Positions 24,243 through 33,949 of a stretch of DNA of 64,000 bases are shown in pieces (position 1 is the first letter of the stretch; the number at the start of each line of letters is the position of its first letter). The notes beneath the pieces are model-generated. The model did not search any database. It saw nothing but the letters and a program-made list of their open reading frames with translations, and was not told where the DNA came from. The position numbers were made by a program, and so were the translations under genes. Source of the DNA: Streptomyces sp. CB02056 (lineage in GTDB: Bacteria; Actinomycetota; Actinomycetes; Streptomycetales; Streptomycetaceae); contig NZ_LIPD01000005.1 in assembly GCF_001905545.1 (NCBI RefSeq), forward strand, positions 413,267 through 477,266, given 5' to 3'.

Positions 24243-27200
24243 TCAGCCGGCGGGGCCGTCGAGGGGCCAGGTGGCGCGGTCGTGGACGTGGTCGTAGGCG
24301 GGGACTTCGGCGGCCAGGACGTCGAAGTGGAGCAGCGGGGCCCACAGGGCGCGGTCGCCGATGACGTAGAGGCGGCGTTTGGCGCGGCTGGCGGCGACGT
24401 TCAGGAGGTGCGGGGTGCCGGCGGCCCAGGCGCGGGCGCCGGGGCGGCCGGCGCCGAGGAGCAGGATCACGACGTCGGCCTCCTTGCCCTGGGCCTTGTG
24501 GACGGTGGCGCAGCGCTCGTCGAGCAGTTCGGCCGTCCAGCCGGGGAGCGTGCGGCAGGTTTCGCGGGCCTCGGCGACGAGGGCGCGGAAGGGGGCGATG
24601 ATCCGCAGGCGTTCCACGGTGACGCCGTGGTGGTCGAGGCGGCCCAGGAGGAAGGTGAGGGCGCGGCGGTCGCGCTCGCCCCAGGGGGCGTCGGCGGGGC
24701 GGTCGGGGTCGGGGGTGTCGAGCCAGCGGCTGGGGAGGAGGCCGTCGTGGTCGGGGTCGGGGAAGGGCTGGGGGTGGGTGCCGTGGACCATGAGGCCGCC
24801 GTACGCGACCTCGTTGCTGACGGTGAACATGGGCTCCTCGCAGCGGCGGTGGACGCGCAGCGGTGAGCCGACCCAGACGGTGTCCTCCTCCGCGCCGGTG
24901 GGCGCGGGCAGGTAGGTGCCGTAGCGGTTGACGCGGTCGGCGACGGCCTGGGCGGAGGTCGCCGAGGGCAGCCATTCCTCGTCGACCCCGTACGCGAGCA
25001 GGAGTCGGCGCTGCAGGGCGGTCGGCATGGTGACGACGGGTTCGAGCTGGAGCGGGTCGCCGACGAGGACGGCGCGGCGGGCCCGCCAGAGGGCGCCGAC
25101 GGCGGCCTGCGGGGTGGCCTGGCCGGCCTCGTCGACGAGGATCCAGCCGATGGAGCCCTGGCCGAGGCGGGCGAACATGCTGCCGATGGAGGAGAAGGTG
25201 GTGGAGACGACGGGGACGAGGAGGAAGAGGGTCTGCCAGGCGTGCAGGACCTGCTCCTCGGGGACGGGCCCGCTGTTGCCGGCCATGAGCTCCACCAGGA
25301 CCTGGAGGTTGCCGCGGATCCGCTTCGCGGTGTTGGCGACGAGGGCGCGGTGCAGGTCGAGGGCGCGCAGGAACAGGTCGCTGCGGGCGGTGCTCCAGGC
25401 CTCGTCGGCCCAGGGGGCGCCGAGTTCCTGCTCGTGGTCGGGGAGCCGCGGCCAGTCGAGGGGCAGGGACGGGAGGTCGGCGGCGGCCGCGCGCAGAGCC
25501 TGGTGGGCGGCGCCGAGTTCGGCGGTGGCGTCCTCCAGTTCGCGCCGGGCGGCCCACGCCTCCTGCCGGGCCCGCTCGGCGTCCGTACGGGCCGTGGACT
25601 CCGCGGCTCGGGCGGCGGCCTCCTGGGCGCGGGCGCGGCCGGCGGCCGCCTCGGCCTCCATGACGGCCGAGGTGGAGCGGGTGTCCAGGCCGGCCGCGGC
25701 GTCCTCCGCCTGGGCGCAGCGGGCGATGTGGGCGTGGGCGGCCTCCAACACGGTGCGCTGCTGGACGAGTTGGGCGAGGAGTTCGCCCCGGCTCTGTTCG
25801 CGGTGCTGCTCGGCGGCCTCGCGTTCGGCGCCGCTCCGGAGCAGCCGGCGCAGCCCGGCGCGCAGGCCCGGCTGGGCGCCGGGCGGCTCGTCGTGCAGGG
25901 CCGTCAGCACGTCGACCTGCCGGCGGTGCCCGTCGGCGTGTTCGCGGGCGGCGGCCAGCGCGGCCCGGGCGTCGGCGAGGGCCTCGCGGGCCCGGGGGAC
26001 GTGCTCGACCGCGGTCCGGTGGGCGGCCTCGGCGGCACGGGTGGCGGTGCGGGCCGTCTCGCCGGCCGTGACGGCGGCGGCCTGACGGGCCTCGGCGGCC
26101 GCCGCGCGGTCGTCGGCGCGGGCGATGGCGGCGCGCAGGGCGTCGAGGCGGTGCTGGGCCTCGCCCGAGGCCGCCTCCGCCAGGGCGGCGGCGAGGTGGA
26201 CGCGTTCGGCGCGCAGGCGCTCGACCTCGGCCTGGGCGGCCTTGAAGGCGGCGACGGCCTCGGGCCAGGAGGGGACGGGCTGGGCGGGGGCGGCGGGCGT
26301 GGCGGGGACGGTGGGTGTGGCGGCGGGTGCGGTCGTGGCCTCGGCCGTACCGGTGCCCGGGGCGGCGCGACGGTCGCTCGTGGTGCGGGCCGGTCTGGGC
26401 GTGCTGGGCGGGACCCAGTCACCGAGGACGGCGTTCATGCCGCGCAGCGGCGGGAGCCCGGCGGCGTCGCGGGCGGCGGTCTCGTCCTCGGGCAGCCGGC
26501 CCCACCAGAAGCGCTCGGTGAACCTCGTCCGGTTGGACTTGTTGCCGAGCACGGCGGCGACCAGCCCCCAGGCGGGGGCGCCGCCGAGCAGGGCGGAGGC
26601 GAGGTCGGAGAAGTGGTCGGGGCCGTCGTGCCAGTGCTCGTCCAAGGCGTCGGCGCCGGGCAGTTCGGCGGTGATGTTCTCCACGGCGCCGTTGTTCGAG
26701 GAGGTCACCACGATCTCGCGGCCGGTGAGCCGCGGGTCGAGGGCGGAGACGAAGCGCGCGTGGACGCCCTGGCGGTCCTTGCCCCGCCAGGGGCGGCCGA
26801 CGAGCGCCTCCTCGGGCCGCCGGTAGCCGGCCATCACGGCGGCGCGTTCGACCACGAGGGCGGCGACGAGGTCGCGCAGCATGGTGGTCTTGCCGGTGCC
26901 GGGCGGGCCGTTGACGGAGAACAGGCCGCCGGCGTCGGCGTCCGCGGCGGTGCGGTCGGCGAGCATGCGGTCGACCGCGAACTGCTGGCTCAGCGCGAGC
27001 GGGTACCGCGCCTTGGCGGGCCAGCGCCCGGCGGGGACGAGGGCCGGGTGGACGCCGTCGAGGACGGTGAGCCGGTCCTCGCGCAGATCGGTGCGGGCGC
27101 CGACCGGGATGTCCCGGCGGCCGGTCAGGTAGGCCTCCAGCGCGGGGCCGAGGCCGTCGTCGAGCGCGGCGCGGACCCGGGCCAGGTCGGGCGGCAGCAG

Positions 27201-28196
27201 GCTGTTGAGGAACGGCTGCGCGGCGGCGGGCTTGGCCTTCGGGTCGCGCGGGCGGTGGACCAGCCGGCTGCGGACCCGGATCACCCGCGGGTCCAGGTGC
27301 TCCTCGACACCGCAGAGGTGGGCGATCTGGGCGGTCAGGGCGACCAGGTCGGCGAGCCCGACCGGGCGCGGGCCAGTATCCTGCGCCACTTCGTCAGCGG
27401 GCGGCTCCGGCAGCACGGGCGCGGGCTCCCCCGTCGCGCTCTCCTCGTCCGGACGACGGGCCGCCGACCAGTCCGCGACGCGCCGCACCAGCGGCTCCGT
27501 CGCCCCGCGCACCGCCGCCCCGGCGACCTCGCCGAACAGCGCACCGACCGCCGCCACCGCCGCGCCGCCCAGGATCTCCGCGATCAGTTGCCGCCAGCCG
27601 CGGACGGCCTCCTCCCCCACCGTCACCGGGTTCGGCAGCGGCGAGGGCCCCGGCGCGTACGGAATCGGCGTGGCGGTCAGCCGCCCCACCGCGACCTCGA
27701 ACGCCTCCCCCAACTCCTCGAACCCGTCCAGCCACCCGGCCACCGACGGCCCCGGGTCGAACAGCCGACCCGCCGCCCAGCCGCACGCGGAGACCACCGA
27801 GGTGTCCTCGACCGGCCGCCCGTGCTCGTCCAGGACCAGCGCGAACATCGCGCTCCGCCCCGACAGCACCAACTCCTCGTCCGGCACCCCCGGATCGGGG
27901 TCGGTCCCCTCCGGCAGCACGGCGATCATCGCCTGGCGCAGCAGCTCCAGGTCGTACACCCCGCCGTACACCTCGTGCCGCCACACCATCCCCCGCGGCG
28001 CCCGCCGCGCCGCCGTCTCCGGGTGCTCCGGCGCCCACGGCAACAGCACCGCCGCCTGCCCGGCCACCGGCGTCACATCGACGACGACCGCGTCCGACGC
28101 CCGAGGGCGACCCGCCCGACGCTTCCGCGGCACCTCCGGAATCGGCGGCGGACTGAACAACTCAACGGCCCGCCAGCACTCCAGCAGACCCCCCAC
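24243..28196 (-). CDS. large SF1 helicase/ATPase (Dna2/UPF1-like) with coiled-coil insert
   Basis: About 1,317 residues. Walker A is NGPPGTGKTTML at ~429-440; motif Ib region VVTSSNNGAVENI; Walker B/motif II LVDEAGQATP at ~1018; motif III VLVGDPLQLEPV; motif VI LLNVAASRAKRRLYVIGD near 1260. Between motifs I and II is a ~280-residue Ala/Glu/Arg-rich insert (~640-920) predicted to be coiled coil. The N-terminal ~400 residues are unrecognised and contain a Gly/Ala hydrophobic stretch (~205-225) that could be membrane-associated. Nucleic-acid unwinding or translocation is inferred; target unknown. The GTG at 28196 or an in-frame ATG at 28256 may be the start. Confidence 0.85.
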   Translation of the reverse strand: MGGLLECWRAVELFSPPPIPEVPRKRRAGRPRASDAVVVDVTPVAGQAAVLLPWAPEHPETAARRAPRGMVWRHEVYGGVYDLELLRQAMIAVLPEGTDPDPGVPDEELVLSGRSAMFALVLDEHGRPVEDTSVVSACGWAAGRLFDPGPSVAGWLDGFEELGEAFEVAVGRLTATPIPYAPGPSPLPNPVTVGEEAVRGWRQLIAEILGGAAVAAVGALFGEVAGAAVRGATEPLVRRVADWSAARRPDEESATGEPAPVLPEPPADEVAQDTGPRPVGLADLVALTAQIAHLCGVEEHLDPRVIRVRSRLVHRPRDPKAKPAAAQPFLNSLLPPDLARVRAALDDGLGPALEAYLTGRRDIPVGARTDLREDRLTVLDGVHPALVPAGRWPAKARYPLALSQQFAVDRMLADRTAADADAGGLFSVNGPPGTGKTTMLRDLVAALVVERAAVMAGYRRPEEALVGRPWRGKDRQGVHARFVSALDPRLTGREIVVTSSNNGAVENITAELPGADALDEHWHDGPDHFSDLASALLGGAPAWGLVAAVLGNKSNRTRFTERFWWGRLPEDETAARDAAGLPPLRGMNAVLGDWVPPSTPRPARTTSDRRAAPGTGTAEATTAPAATPTVPATPAAPAQPVPSWPEAVAAFKAAQAEVERLRAERVHLAAALAEAASGEAQHRLDALRAAIARADDRAAAAEARQAAAVTAGETARTATRAAEAAHRTAVEHVPRAREALADARAALAAAREHADGHRRQVDVLTALHDEPPGAQPGLRAGLRRLLRSGAEREAAEQHREQSRGELLAQLVQQRTVLEAAHAHIARCAQAEDAAAGLDTRSTSAVMEAEAAAGRARAQEAAARAAESTARTDAERARQEAWAARRELEDATAELGAAHQALRAAAADLPSLPLDWPRLPDHEQELGAPWADEAWSTARSDLFLRALDLHRALVANTAKRIRGNLQVLVELMAGNSGPVPEEQVLHAWQTLFLLVPVVSTTFSSIGSMFARLGQGSIGWILVDEAGQATPQAAVGALWRARRAVLVGDPLQLEPVVTMPTALQRRLLLAYGVDEEWLPSATSAQAVADRVNRYGTYLPAPTGAEEDTVWVGSPLRVHRRCEEPMFTVSNEVAYGGLMVHGTHPQPFPDPDHDGLLPSRWLDTPDPDRPADAPWGERDRRALTFLLGRLDHHGVTVERLRIIAPFRALVAEARETCRTLPGWTAELLDERCATVHKAQGKEADVVILLLGAGRPGARAWAAGTPHLLNVAASRAKRRLYVIGDRALWAPLLHFDVLAAEVPAYDHVHDRATWPLDGPAG

Positions 28197-28445
28197 GCGC
28201 CCGTCCCCGCTCCGCACCCGTCGCCCCCCTGCGTCGAACCCACGGCACCCGGCCACTTCGTGTGCCGATCAACCGGGCGCAGAATCTACCGGACGCCGGG
28301 CGGGTTGGCCGAGTGCCCACCGCACGCGCACGCCTCCCCGCGCCGCACGGCACGCTGCCCCGTGGCACCCCGGCACAGGCGTCAACAGTGGATCGAGGTC
28401 TAGGCTCACGGGAGTTGACGTTCCTCGGCTTCGGGAGGATGCCCC

Positions 28446-29297
28446 ATGGCAGCCGTGCACGTGACCGTCTGGGATGACCGCGACCGGGTCGGCGGAGGCC
28501 GGGCCCCGACAGCTTCGGAGGCCCCGGCGGCCCCGACGGCCGTCCCCGCCCTCTTCGTCCACAACATCTTCACCTGGGGCAGCGACCCCGCGTACGGGTT
28601 CGCCGGGCAGCGGCCCCTCGCGGACAGCCGGCGGCTCCTCCTGATGGACCGCCGGGGCTACGGCGACAGCCCGGACACCGCGCGCGGCGACTTCGACGTC
28701 GACGCCCAGGACATCGAGGGGCTGCTCGGCGACGGGGCCTCCGCCGCGGGGTTCGGCGGCGCCCACCTCGTGGGGCACGGCAACGGCGCCGTCGCCGCGC
28801 TCATCGCCGCCGCGCGCCGACCCGACCTGGTCCGCTCCCTCACCCTCGTCCAGCCCTCCGCCTTCACCGCCGCCGCGCACCACCCGGTCGTCGCCGAACT
28901 CCTCGGCCGGGTGCGCGACGGCGCCCCGGGCATCCCGGACGACGTCACGCCGGAGCAGTACCTGCGGGCGTCCACCGAGGGCCTGGGGATGGCCATGCCC
29001 GAGCCCACACCGCGCCGGCTCCGTGCCGTCGCCACCTCCATGGGGGAACGGCCCGTCTGGGAGGCGCGGATCCCGCTGGAGCCGATCCGGCGAGCCGCCC
29101 TGCCGGTCCTGGTGATCTGCGGAACGTGGGAGCACGCGCCGGCCGCGTACCGCGAGCACGTGGGGCTCCCCCTCATGGCCGTGGCCGAGTCCCTCACGGA
29201 CTCCCTCGACGGCCGCCTCCTGCGGGTGCCCGGCTACTACCCGCACACCCAGGAGCCAGCCGCCGTCAACGCCGCCCTGCGGGAGTTCTGGGGCTGA
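28446..29297 (+). CDS. alpha/beta hydrolase-fold protein lacking the Ser nucleophile
   Basis: A 283-residue protein with the alpha/beta-hydrolase core: DSRRLLLMDRRGYGDS, AHLVGHGNGAVAAL at the nucleophile elbow, LPVLVICGTWE at the acid strand and a late His in YYPHTQEP. The elbow reads G-H-G-N-G, so Gly112 stands where Ser/Cys/Asp is required. It is probably non-hydrolytic, a binding protein, or pseudo-enzyme. GGGAGG at 28432-28438 supports the ATG. Divergent from the helicase gene; a strong hairpin follows. Confidence 0.8.
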   Translation: MAAVHVTVWDDRDRVGGGRAPTASEAPAAPTAVPALFVHNIFTWGSDPAYGFAGQRPLADSRRLLLMDRRGYGDSPDTARGDFDVDAQDIEGLLGDGASAAGFGGAHLVGHGNGAVAALIAAARRPDLVRSLTLVQPSAFTAAAHHPVVAELLGRVRDGAPGIPDDVTPEQYLRASTEGLGMAMPEPTPRRLRAVATSMGERPVWEARIPLEPIRRAALPVLVICGTWEHAPAAYREHVGLPLMAVAESLTDSLDGRLLRVPGYYPHTQEPAAVNAALREFWG

Positions 29298-29375
29298 GCC
29301 TGTTCCGCGAGGGGAAGCGTCATGCAGCCACCGGGTCATCGGTCAACCGGTGTGCTCCCTCACGGAGATGGCCGG

Positions 29376-29416
29376 CCCGGCGCCGACTGCGGGGTGGTCC
29401 CGCAGCCGGCGCCGGG
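29376..29416. terminator. long hairpin between convergent genes
   Basis: An 18-bp stem (29376-29393 with 29399-29416, one A-C mismatch) and 5-nt loop separate the hydrolase and the convergent carboxypeptidase. Confidence 0.75.
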
Positions 29417-29453
29417 CGGTGGCACCCGGAGCTCGCGTGCCGAGGGCGGCTGC

Positions 29454-30809
29454 TCAGGCGGAGACGCCGCAGTACTGCTGCTGCTTGCCGATCGCGCGGT
29501 AGACGCAGTCGGCCGTCTCCACCAGACGCAGGACCGCTTCGCGGTTGCGGGCGGTCTCGCGGCCGATGACCTCGTCGGGCGGGTAGAAGCCGCTGCTGCC
29601 GTTCGGGCCGGGGTACATCTCGAAGGTGTAGGCGAAGACCCGCTGGGCGCCCCACAGCCAGTCGTCGATCGCGCCGTCGGTGATGTAGAGCTCGCTGGAC
29701 TGCTCGGGCGTGTAGCCGTTGGTGCCGGCCATGTCCCGGCCGATGGCGGCGAAGGTGTTGTACTCGTCGGCGGTCATGCCGGGGACGGTCTCGGCGGTGG
29801 TCCAGCCGAACGGCCAGAGCACCAGTTCGCTGTAGGTGTGGAAGTCGATGGCGGCGGTGATCTGCTGCTTGCCGCCGACGACCCGGCTGCGGACGAAGTC
29901 GGCGACCACCTTGGTCTCCTTGGCGGACTCCGGGGCGCTGCCCCGGTAGGTCTCGTTGGAGGTGGAGCCGGAGGAGCCGCCGCAGCAGCCCCACTTGTAG
30001 TTCCAGTTGCGGTTGAGGTCGGTGCCGACGCTGTTGCTGCCGGAGTTCGGCTGGCGGTCCTTGCGCCAGCTGCGGTAGCGGCCGGTGGCGATGTCGTACT
30101 CGCCGCCGTCCGGGTTGAGGTCGGGGATCACCCAGATCTCGCGGCTGTTGACGGCGTTGGCGATGCGGCTGTCGGTGGCGTACTTGTCGCCGAACTCGTG
30201 CAGCAGGTAGAGCGCCATCTCGACGGTGAGGTGCTCGCGGGCGTGCTGGTGGGCGGTGAACAGCACCTCGGGCTCGTCCTCGTCGGTGCCGACGTTGTCG
30301 CTGATCTTCACCGCGACGATCGGTCGGCCCTCGTAGGAGGTGCCGATGACGCGCTTGCTCATGATGTCCGGGTGCGCGGCGACGACGGCGTCGATGTCGG
30401 CGGTGGCCTCGGCGTAGTTGTGGTAGCCGGAGTCGGCCGGCGGGAAGTCGTACTCCGGCCCGGCCAGGCCCGCGCCGCCTCCGTCGCCGTAGCGGGGGCC
30501 GGGCAGCGCGACGGGCGACCAGCCGAGCGTCCGCAGCCGGGCGGCCTCGGCGGGGGTGGCGGTGACCACCACCGCGTCGGGCAGGACGGCGTCGACGGAG
30601 GCACCGGTCGCGGCGACGGCGGTGCGCTCGGCAACGGTGCGGGGGCCGTCGAGCCGGTACTGCCGCGCGCCGTCGTTGTCGGCGGCACCGACGGTGAACG
30701 GGGCGGGGGTGCCGGCGTCGGCGGCACTGGCGGTGATCGGGGTGGCGAGGGCGAGGGCCAGCAGGACGGCGGTGGCCGCGGCGGGCTTCCCTCGGCGGGG
30801 CAGTCGCAT
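29454..30809 (-). CDS. secreted zinc carboxypeptidase (M14)
   Basis: A 451-residue exported peptidase. A signal peptide (RLPRRGK, hydrophobic core, TASA-ADA) and a ~90-residue propeptide precede the catalytic domain. Zinc ligands: HQHAREH (HxxE) and the His in DFHTYSELVLWPFG; the substrate-binding NR in LNRNWNYKWG; general-base Glu in FEMYP near the C terminus. These match the M14A carboxypeptidase A/T family common in Streptomyces (cf. carboxypeptidase T-like). It removes C-terminal residues from peptides outside the cell. AGGAGG six bases before the ATG. Confidence 0.93.
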   Translation of the reverse strand: MRLPRRGKPAAATAVLLALALATPITASAADAGTPAPFTVGAADNDGARQYRLDGPRTVAERTAVAATGASVDAVLPDAVVVTATPAEAARLRTLGWSPVALPGPRYGDGGGAGLAGPEYDFPPADSGYHNYAEATADIDAVVAAHPDIMSKRVIGTSYEGRPIVAVKISDNVGTDEDEPEVLFTAHQHAREHLTVEMALYLLHEFGDKYATDSRIANAVNSREIWVIPDLNPDGGEYDIATGRYRSWRKDRQPNSGSNSVGTDLNRNWNYKWGCCGGSSGSTSNETYRGSAPESAKETKVVADFVRSRVVGGKQQITAAIDFHTYSELVLWPFGWTTAETVPGMTADEYNTFAAIGRDMAGTNGYTPEQSSELYITDGAIDDWLWGAQRVFAYTFEMYPGPNGSSGFYPPDEVIGRETARNREAVLRLVETADCVYRAIGKQQQYCGVSA

Positions 30810-31225
30810 GACTGTCCTCCTGTGGGGGTCCGTGTGGGGCGGAACGGTGGAGGAGGTTCGGCGCGCGCCAGCTTGATGGTCCGCCAGTGTCATGGGTTCG
30901 TCAAGACATCGGAAAGCCCGCGATCCGGCGACGGCCGGCACGGGCGAACCAGAAGGCCCGACGGACCCCACAGGTCGCCAACCCGCACCGGCGCCGCCGG
31001 CCGCTCGCGTCCAGGAGGAGGTCGTCAAACGCTTACCGATGGACCTGACGCCGTCCCTCCTGCCCCACGGGTGAACAACCGGAGAGCGAGCACTGGCTCG
31101 GGACACGGATCGCCCAGCGGGAGGCTTCGGGCGGCGGCGGCCCGGGGATCGTGGTGAGAATCCGGTCGGGGGCGCCTGCCAGGCTGGGCCCCCGCACGTC
31201 CGACACCTCGCCAGGAGGACCGATC
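30810..31225. other. gene-free divergent region
   Basis: About 415 bases between the carboxypeptidase and a small secreted-protein gene. I see no coding frame, tRNA or strong hairpin. It should contain both promoters. Confidence 0.5.
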
Positions 31226-31795
31226 ATGCGACGAATCCTGCTCACTGCCGCGGCCACGGCGCTGGCCGCCGTCACGGGTCTGGCGGCCGCTCCGGCCGGC
31301 GCCGCTACCGTCCCGCCCGCCTCCGCCGCTTCCTCCGACGCGCCCGGGGCCGTCGCCGGTCAGGGCGGGTGGGAGGCGTGGCCCACGCCGGCCTCCGACC
31401 TCCCGGCCGGCTCCCGCTGCGACTTCCCCGTGCACCTGGAGCCCGTCGTCGACGAGGGGCAGCGGCGGGTGCTGGAGTACGCCCCCGACGGCACCACCGT
31501 GCGGCGCGCCGCCTTCCGGGGCGCCCTCGTCCTGCGGATCACCAACACGACGACGGGCGCCTCGTACGTCGCGGACGCCGGTGGCCGGGCCGTCGTCGAC
31601 TACCGCGCCGACAGGTCCCAGACCTGGCACGCCCACGGCCCGGTCCTGCTCGGCGTCGGCCCGAACGGCGGCAACCTGCCCCGCGACCTCTACCTCGTCG
31701 ACGGCGTCTACACCATCGACATCAGCTCCACCGGCTACAAGACGCTGACCCTCAGGCACGGCTCCGCCGAACCGCTCTGCGCGAAGCTCGCCTGA
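31226..31795 (+). CDS. secreted hypothetical protein
   Basis: A 189-residue protein with a clear signal peptide (MRRILLTAAATALAAVTGLAA, cleavage near AGA-ATV; abbreviated) and a mature ~155-residue beta-rich domain. Two cysteines (in SRCDFPVH and at the C terminus, EPLCAKLA) could form a disulfide. No catalytic motif recognised. AGGAGG stands seven bases before the ATG. It is followed by a separate membrane-protein gene. Confidence 0.82.
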   Translation: MRRILLTAAATALAAVTGLAAAPAGAATVPPASAASSDAPGAVAGQGGWEAWPTPASDLPAGSRCDFPVHLEPVVDEGQRRVLEYAPDGTTVRRAAFRGALVLRITNTTTGASYVADAGGRAVVDYRADRSQTWHAHGPVLLGVGPNGGNLPRDLYLVDGVYTIDISSTGYKTLTLRHGSAEPLCAKLA

Positions 31796-31943
31796 CAGCC
31801 GCTGGAGCATCCCCGCCGCTCCTGCGGCTGCCCCGTCCGGCGCAGCGTGGCGCGCGCCGCGGGCGGGGTGCTGCGATCTTCGGAGGGCACCCGGTCGCCG
31901 CCCGACGGCCGGGTCCCGTCGTCCCGAGACCGTGGAGGCCCGG

Positions 31944-32792
31944 ATGTGGCAGGCTCCTCCCGCCCCCGTCAGCCGTGAGTGGCTCCCGGTGCTGGACATG
32001 CCGGCGCCCGCCCCGCAGAACCGCTGGACGGTGCTGCTGCGCGCGCTGCTGCTGATCCCCCAGTTCGTGGTGGTCTGGGTGCTGTCGGTGGTGGCGTTCT
32101 TCGTCACCGTCGTCGGCTGGTTCGGCGCGCTGGTGCTCGGCCGGCTGCCCGACTTCGTGGCGGACTACCTCACCGTGTTCGTCCCGTACGACACCCGCGT
32201 CACCGCGTACCTGATGCTCACCGTGGACCGCTATCCGCCGTTCCGGTTCGAGGTGCCCGAGTACCCGGTGCAGGTCGAGCTGCGGCCGGGCGAGCTGAAC
32301 CGGCTGGCCGTGCTGTTCCGCATCATCCTGGTCATCCCGGCCTCGATCGTGCAGGGCCTGGTGTACGCGGGGTGGTGGACGGTGTCGTTCGTCCTCTGGC
32401 TGGTGGTGCTGGTCCTCGGCCGGATGCCACAGCCGCTGTACGAGGCGACGGCCGCGATCCTGCGCTACCGGGTGCGCTACACCGCCTATCTGACGATGAT
32501 CTCGTCCGCCTACCCCAAGCGCCTGTTCGGCGACGAGCCGGGCAGCGAGCCTGCGGGCCCGATCTCGGCCACCCGCCCGCTGGTCCTGGGCGGTGCCGCG
32601 CGCGGCCTGCTCGTCCTCTTCCTGCTCCTCGGGCTGGCCTCCTCGCTGACGGGCTCGATCACCGCCTCGGTGAACTCGGACGACGACGACAGCGACGACA
32701 ACGACAGCACCGCCCCGACCCAGCGCGTCACCGCGCCCCTCGTGCCGGGCCCCGCCGACCGTGCTCCTCGGGGGCCGCTCGGCGAGGCGTAG
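31944..32792 (+). CDS. DUF4389 integral membrane protein
   Basis: A 282-residue membrane protein with a duplicated DUF4389 pattern. Each half has NRW/RLAVLFRI.L.IP, long hydrophobic hairpins, and GALVLGRLPDFVADY or LVLGRMPQPLYEA, then YLTMI/YLMLTVDRYPPF. A third membrane helix (GLLVLFLLLGLASSL) precedes an Asp-rich tail (SDDDDSDDNDS). Function unknown; the family is common in actinobacteria. The ATG at 31944 has GTGGAGG five bases upstream; the GTG at 31932 is within that site and is rejected. Confidence 0.85.
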   Translation: MWQAPPAPVSREWLPVLDMPAPAPQNRWTVLLRALLLIPQFVVVWVLSVVAFFVTVVGWFGALVLGRLPDFVADYLTVFVPYDTRVTAYLMLTVDRYPPFRFEVPEYPVQVELRPGELNRLAVLFRIILVIPASIVQGLVYAGWWTVSFVLWLVVLVLGRMPQPLYEATAAILRYRVRYTAYLTMISSAYPKRLFGDEPGSEPAGPISATRPLVLGGAARGLLVLFLLLGLASSLTGSITASVNSDDDDSDDNDSTAPTQRVTAPLVPGPADRAPRGPLGEA

Positions 32793-32939
32793 CGGGTAGC
32801 AGGTAGCGGGTGACGGGTAGCGGGTCGCGGGCACGCCCGATCCGGGGGCGCGTACGCACCGGCGCACCGCTGCCGCGTACGCGCCGTCTGATCGAGAAAG
32901 CAAGGTTACCGGCGGTATGTGCGCGGCTACGTTTGGCAT

Positions 32940-33572
32940 ATGACGCACTCTCGAGTCCGCCGACTCCTCGTCCGTACCGCCGGGGCCCTCGTGCTCCTGG
33001 TCGCTCCCCTCGGGGCGCAGGCCGCCGCCGCGCCCAGCCAGGCCGGGGACCAGAGAGCCATCATCACCTCCCTGAGCGACGGCGACCGCGACGTGCTGCA
33101 GCAGGCGGTGGACGCCCAGCTCGCCGCGGGCAAGGGCGGTCGGCAGACCGCCGCCAACGAGATCACCTTCCCGGACGGAGCGGTGCTGGTGCTCCCGCTG
33201 CCCGGGCAGGCGCAGGCGCCGCCGTGGAGCGGCGACCACCGCCGCCGCACCGTCCGGAGCCCGGACTGGAAGCACTGCCCCACCCCGGTCAGCGAGCCGT
33301 CCTACTACTGCTTCTACTCCGACCGGAACTGGGGCGGCCGCCGGCTCCAGTTCAACCTCTTCCACGAGGACGCCGCCGTGTACTTCACCGACTACGGCTT
33401 CCGCGACCAGGCGAGCAGCTGGGTGAACACGGCACGCGGCCTGGAGGTGATCGTGGACAACGACCCGGGCGACGGCCAGTGGCAGATGCTCTGGAAGGAG
33501 CCGGCGGAGTCACTGTCCGCGTCGGTCGCGTACGACAACATGGCCGACCGGTTCTGGGCGGTCCGGCAGTAA
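32940..33572 (+). CDS. secreted peptidase-inhibitor I36-like protein
   Basis: A 210-residue secreted protein. A signal peptide ends near GAQA-AAAPS. The C-terminal ~90 residues (YYCFYSDRNWGGRRLQFNL, a single Cys pair with CPTP, then SSWVNTARGLEVIVDND) match the beta-gamma-crystallin-like I36/SMI family of Streptomyces metalloprotease inhibitors. The middle region includes AANEITFPDGAVLVLP, a recurrent linker before this domain. The ATG follows the transcription-start-like GCAT with no ribosome-binding site, suggesting a leaderless mRNA. Confidence 0.82.
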   Translation: MTHSRVRRLLVRTAGALVLLVAPLGAQAAAAPSQAGDQRAIITSLSDGDRDVLQQAVDAQLAAGKGGRQTAANEITFPDGAVLVLPLPGQAQAPPWSGDHRRRTVRSPDWKHCPTPVSEPSYYCFYSDRNWGGRRLQFNLFHEDAAVYFTDYGFRDQASSWVNTARGLEVIVDNDPGDGQWQMLWKEPAESLSASVAYDNMADRFWAVRQ

Positions 33573-33605
33573 CGGCCGCCCCCGCCTCCGGACAACGACC
33601 GCCCG

Positions 33606-33797
33606 CTACCGGCTACCGGCCGAGGCAGCCGAGGCCGGGGGCGAGACCGCGCCAGTGGCGACCGGCTCCGGCGTGACCGTGATGTAGGTCGGCGCCGGAG
33701 CGGTCTGCCGGGAGTCCGCCGCGAACCAGCCGGCACCGAACGCGACGATGCCGAGCAGGAGGCCCGCGAGGACCAGCGTGACGATGTGCTGTTTCAT
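33606..33797 (-). CDS. small single-pass membrane protein
   Basis: A 63-residue protein: five cytoplasmic residues, one hydrophobic helix (IVTLVLAGLLLGIVAFGAGW), then a Pro/Thr/Ala-rich outer tail. No function known. Convergent with the I36-like gene (33-bp gap) and ~150 bp from the divergent beta-propeller gene. Confidence 0.6.
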   Translation of the reverse strand: MKQHIVTLVLAGLLLGIVAFGAGWFAADSRQTAPAPTYITVTPEPVATGAVSPPASAASAGSR

Positions 33798-33949
33798 GGC
33801 CCAAGGGTAGGGGCGGACCGGCCAACTTCCTTGCAAACACGGCCCGCTGGGCATGGTAGGCGTCAATCGGCGTTGACGCTGCGGCGGCCGCCGCCCCGAT
33901 CGGCTGGACCCGCCCGGGGACCGTCGCCGCCGACTGGGAGAATCTCCGC

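Noticed and set aside
25242..28403. Long plus-strand open frame opposite the helicase gene
   Set aside because: The translation is Gly/Arg/Pro-rich and domain-free. The helicase motifs on the minus strand are complete.
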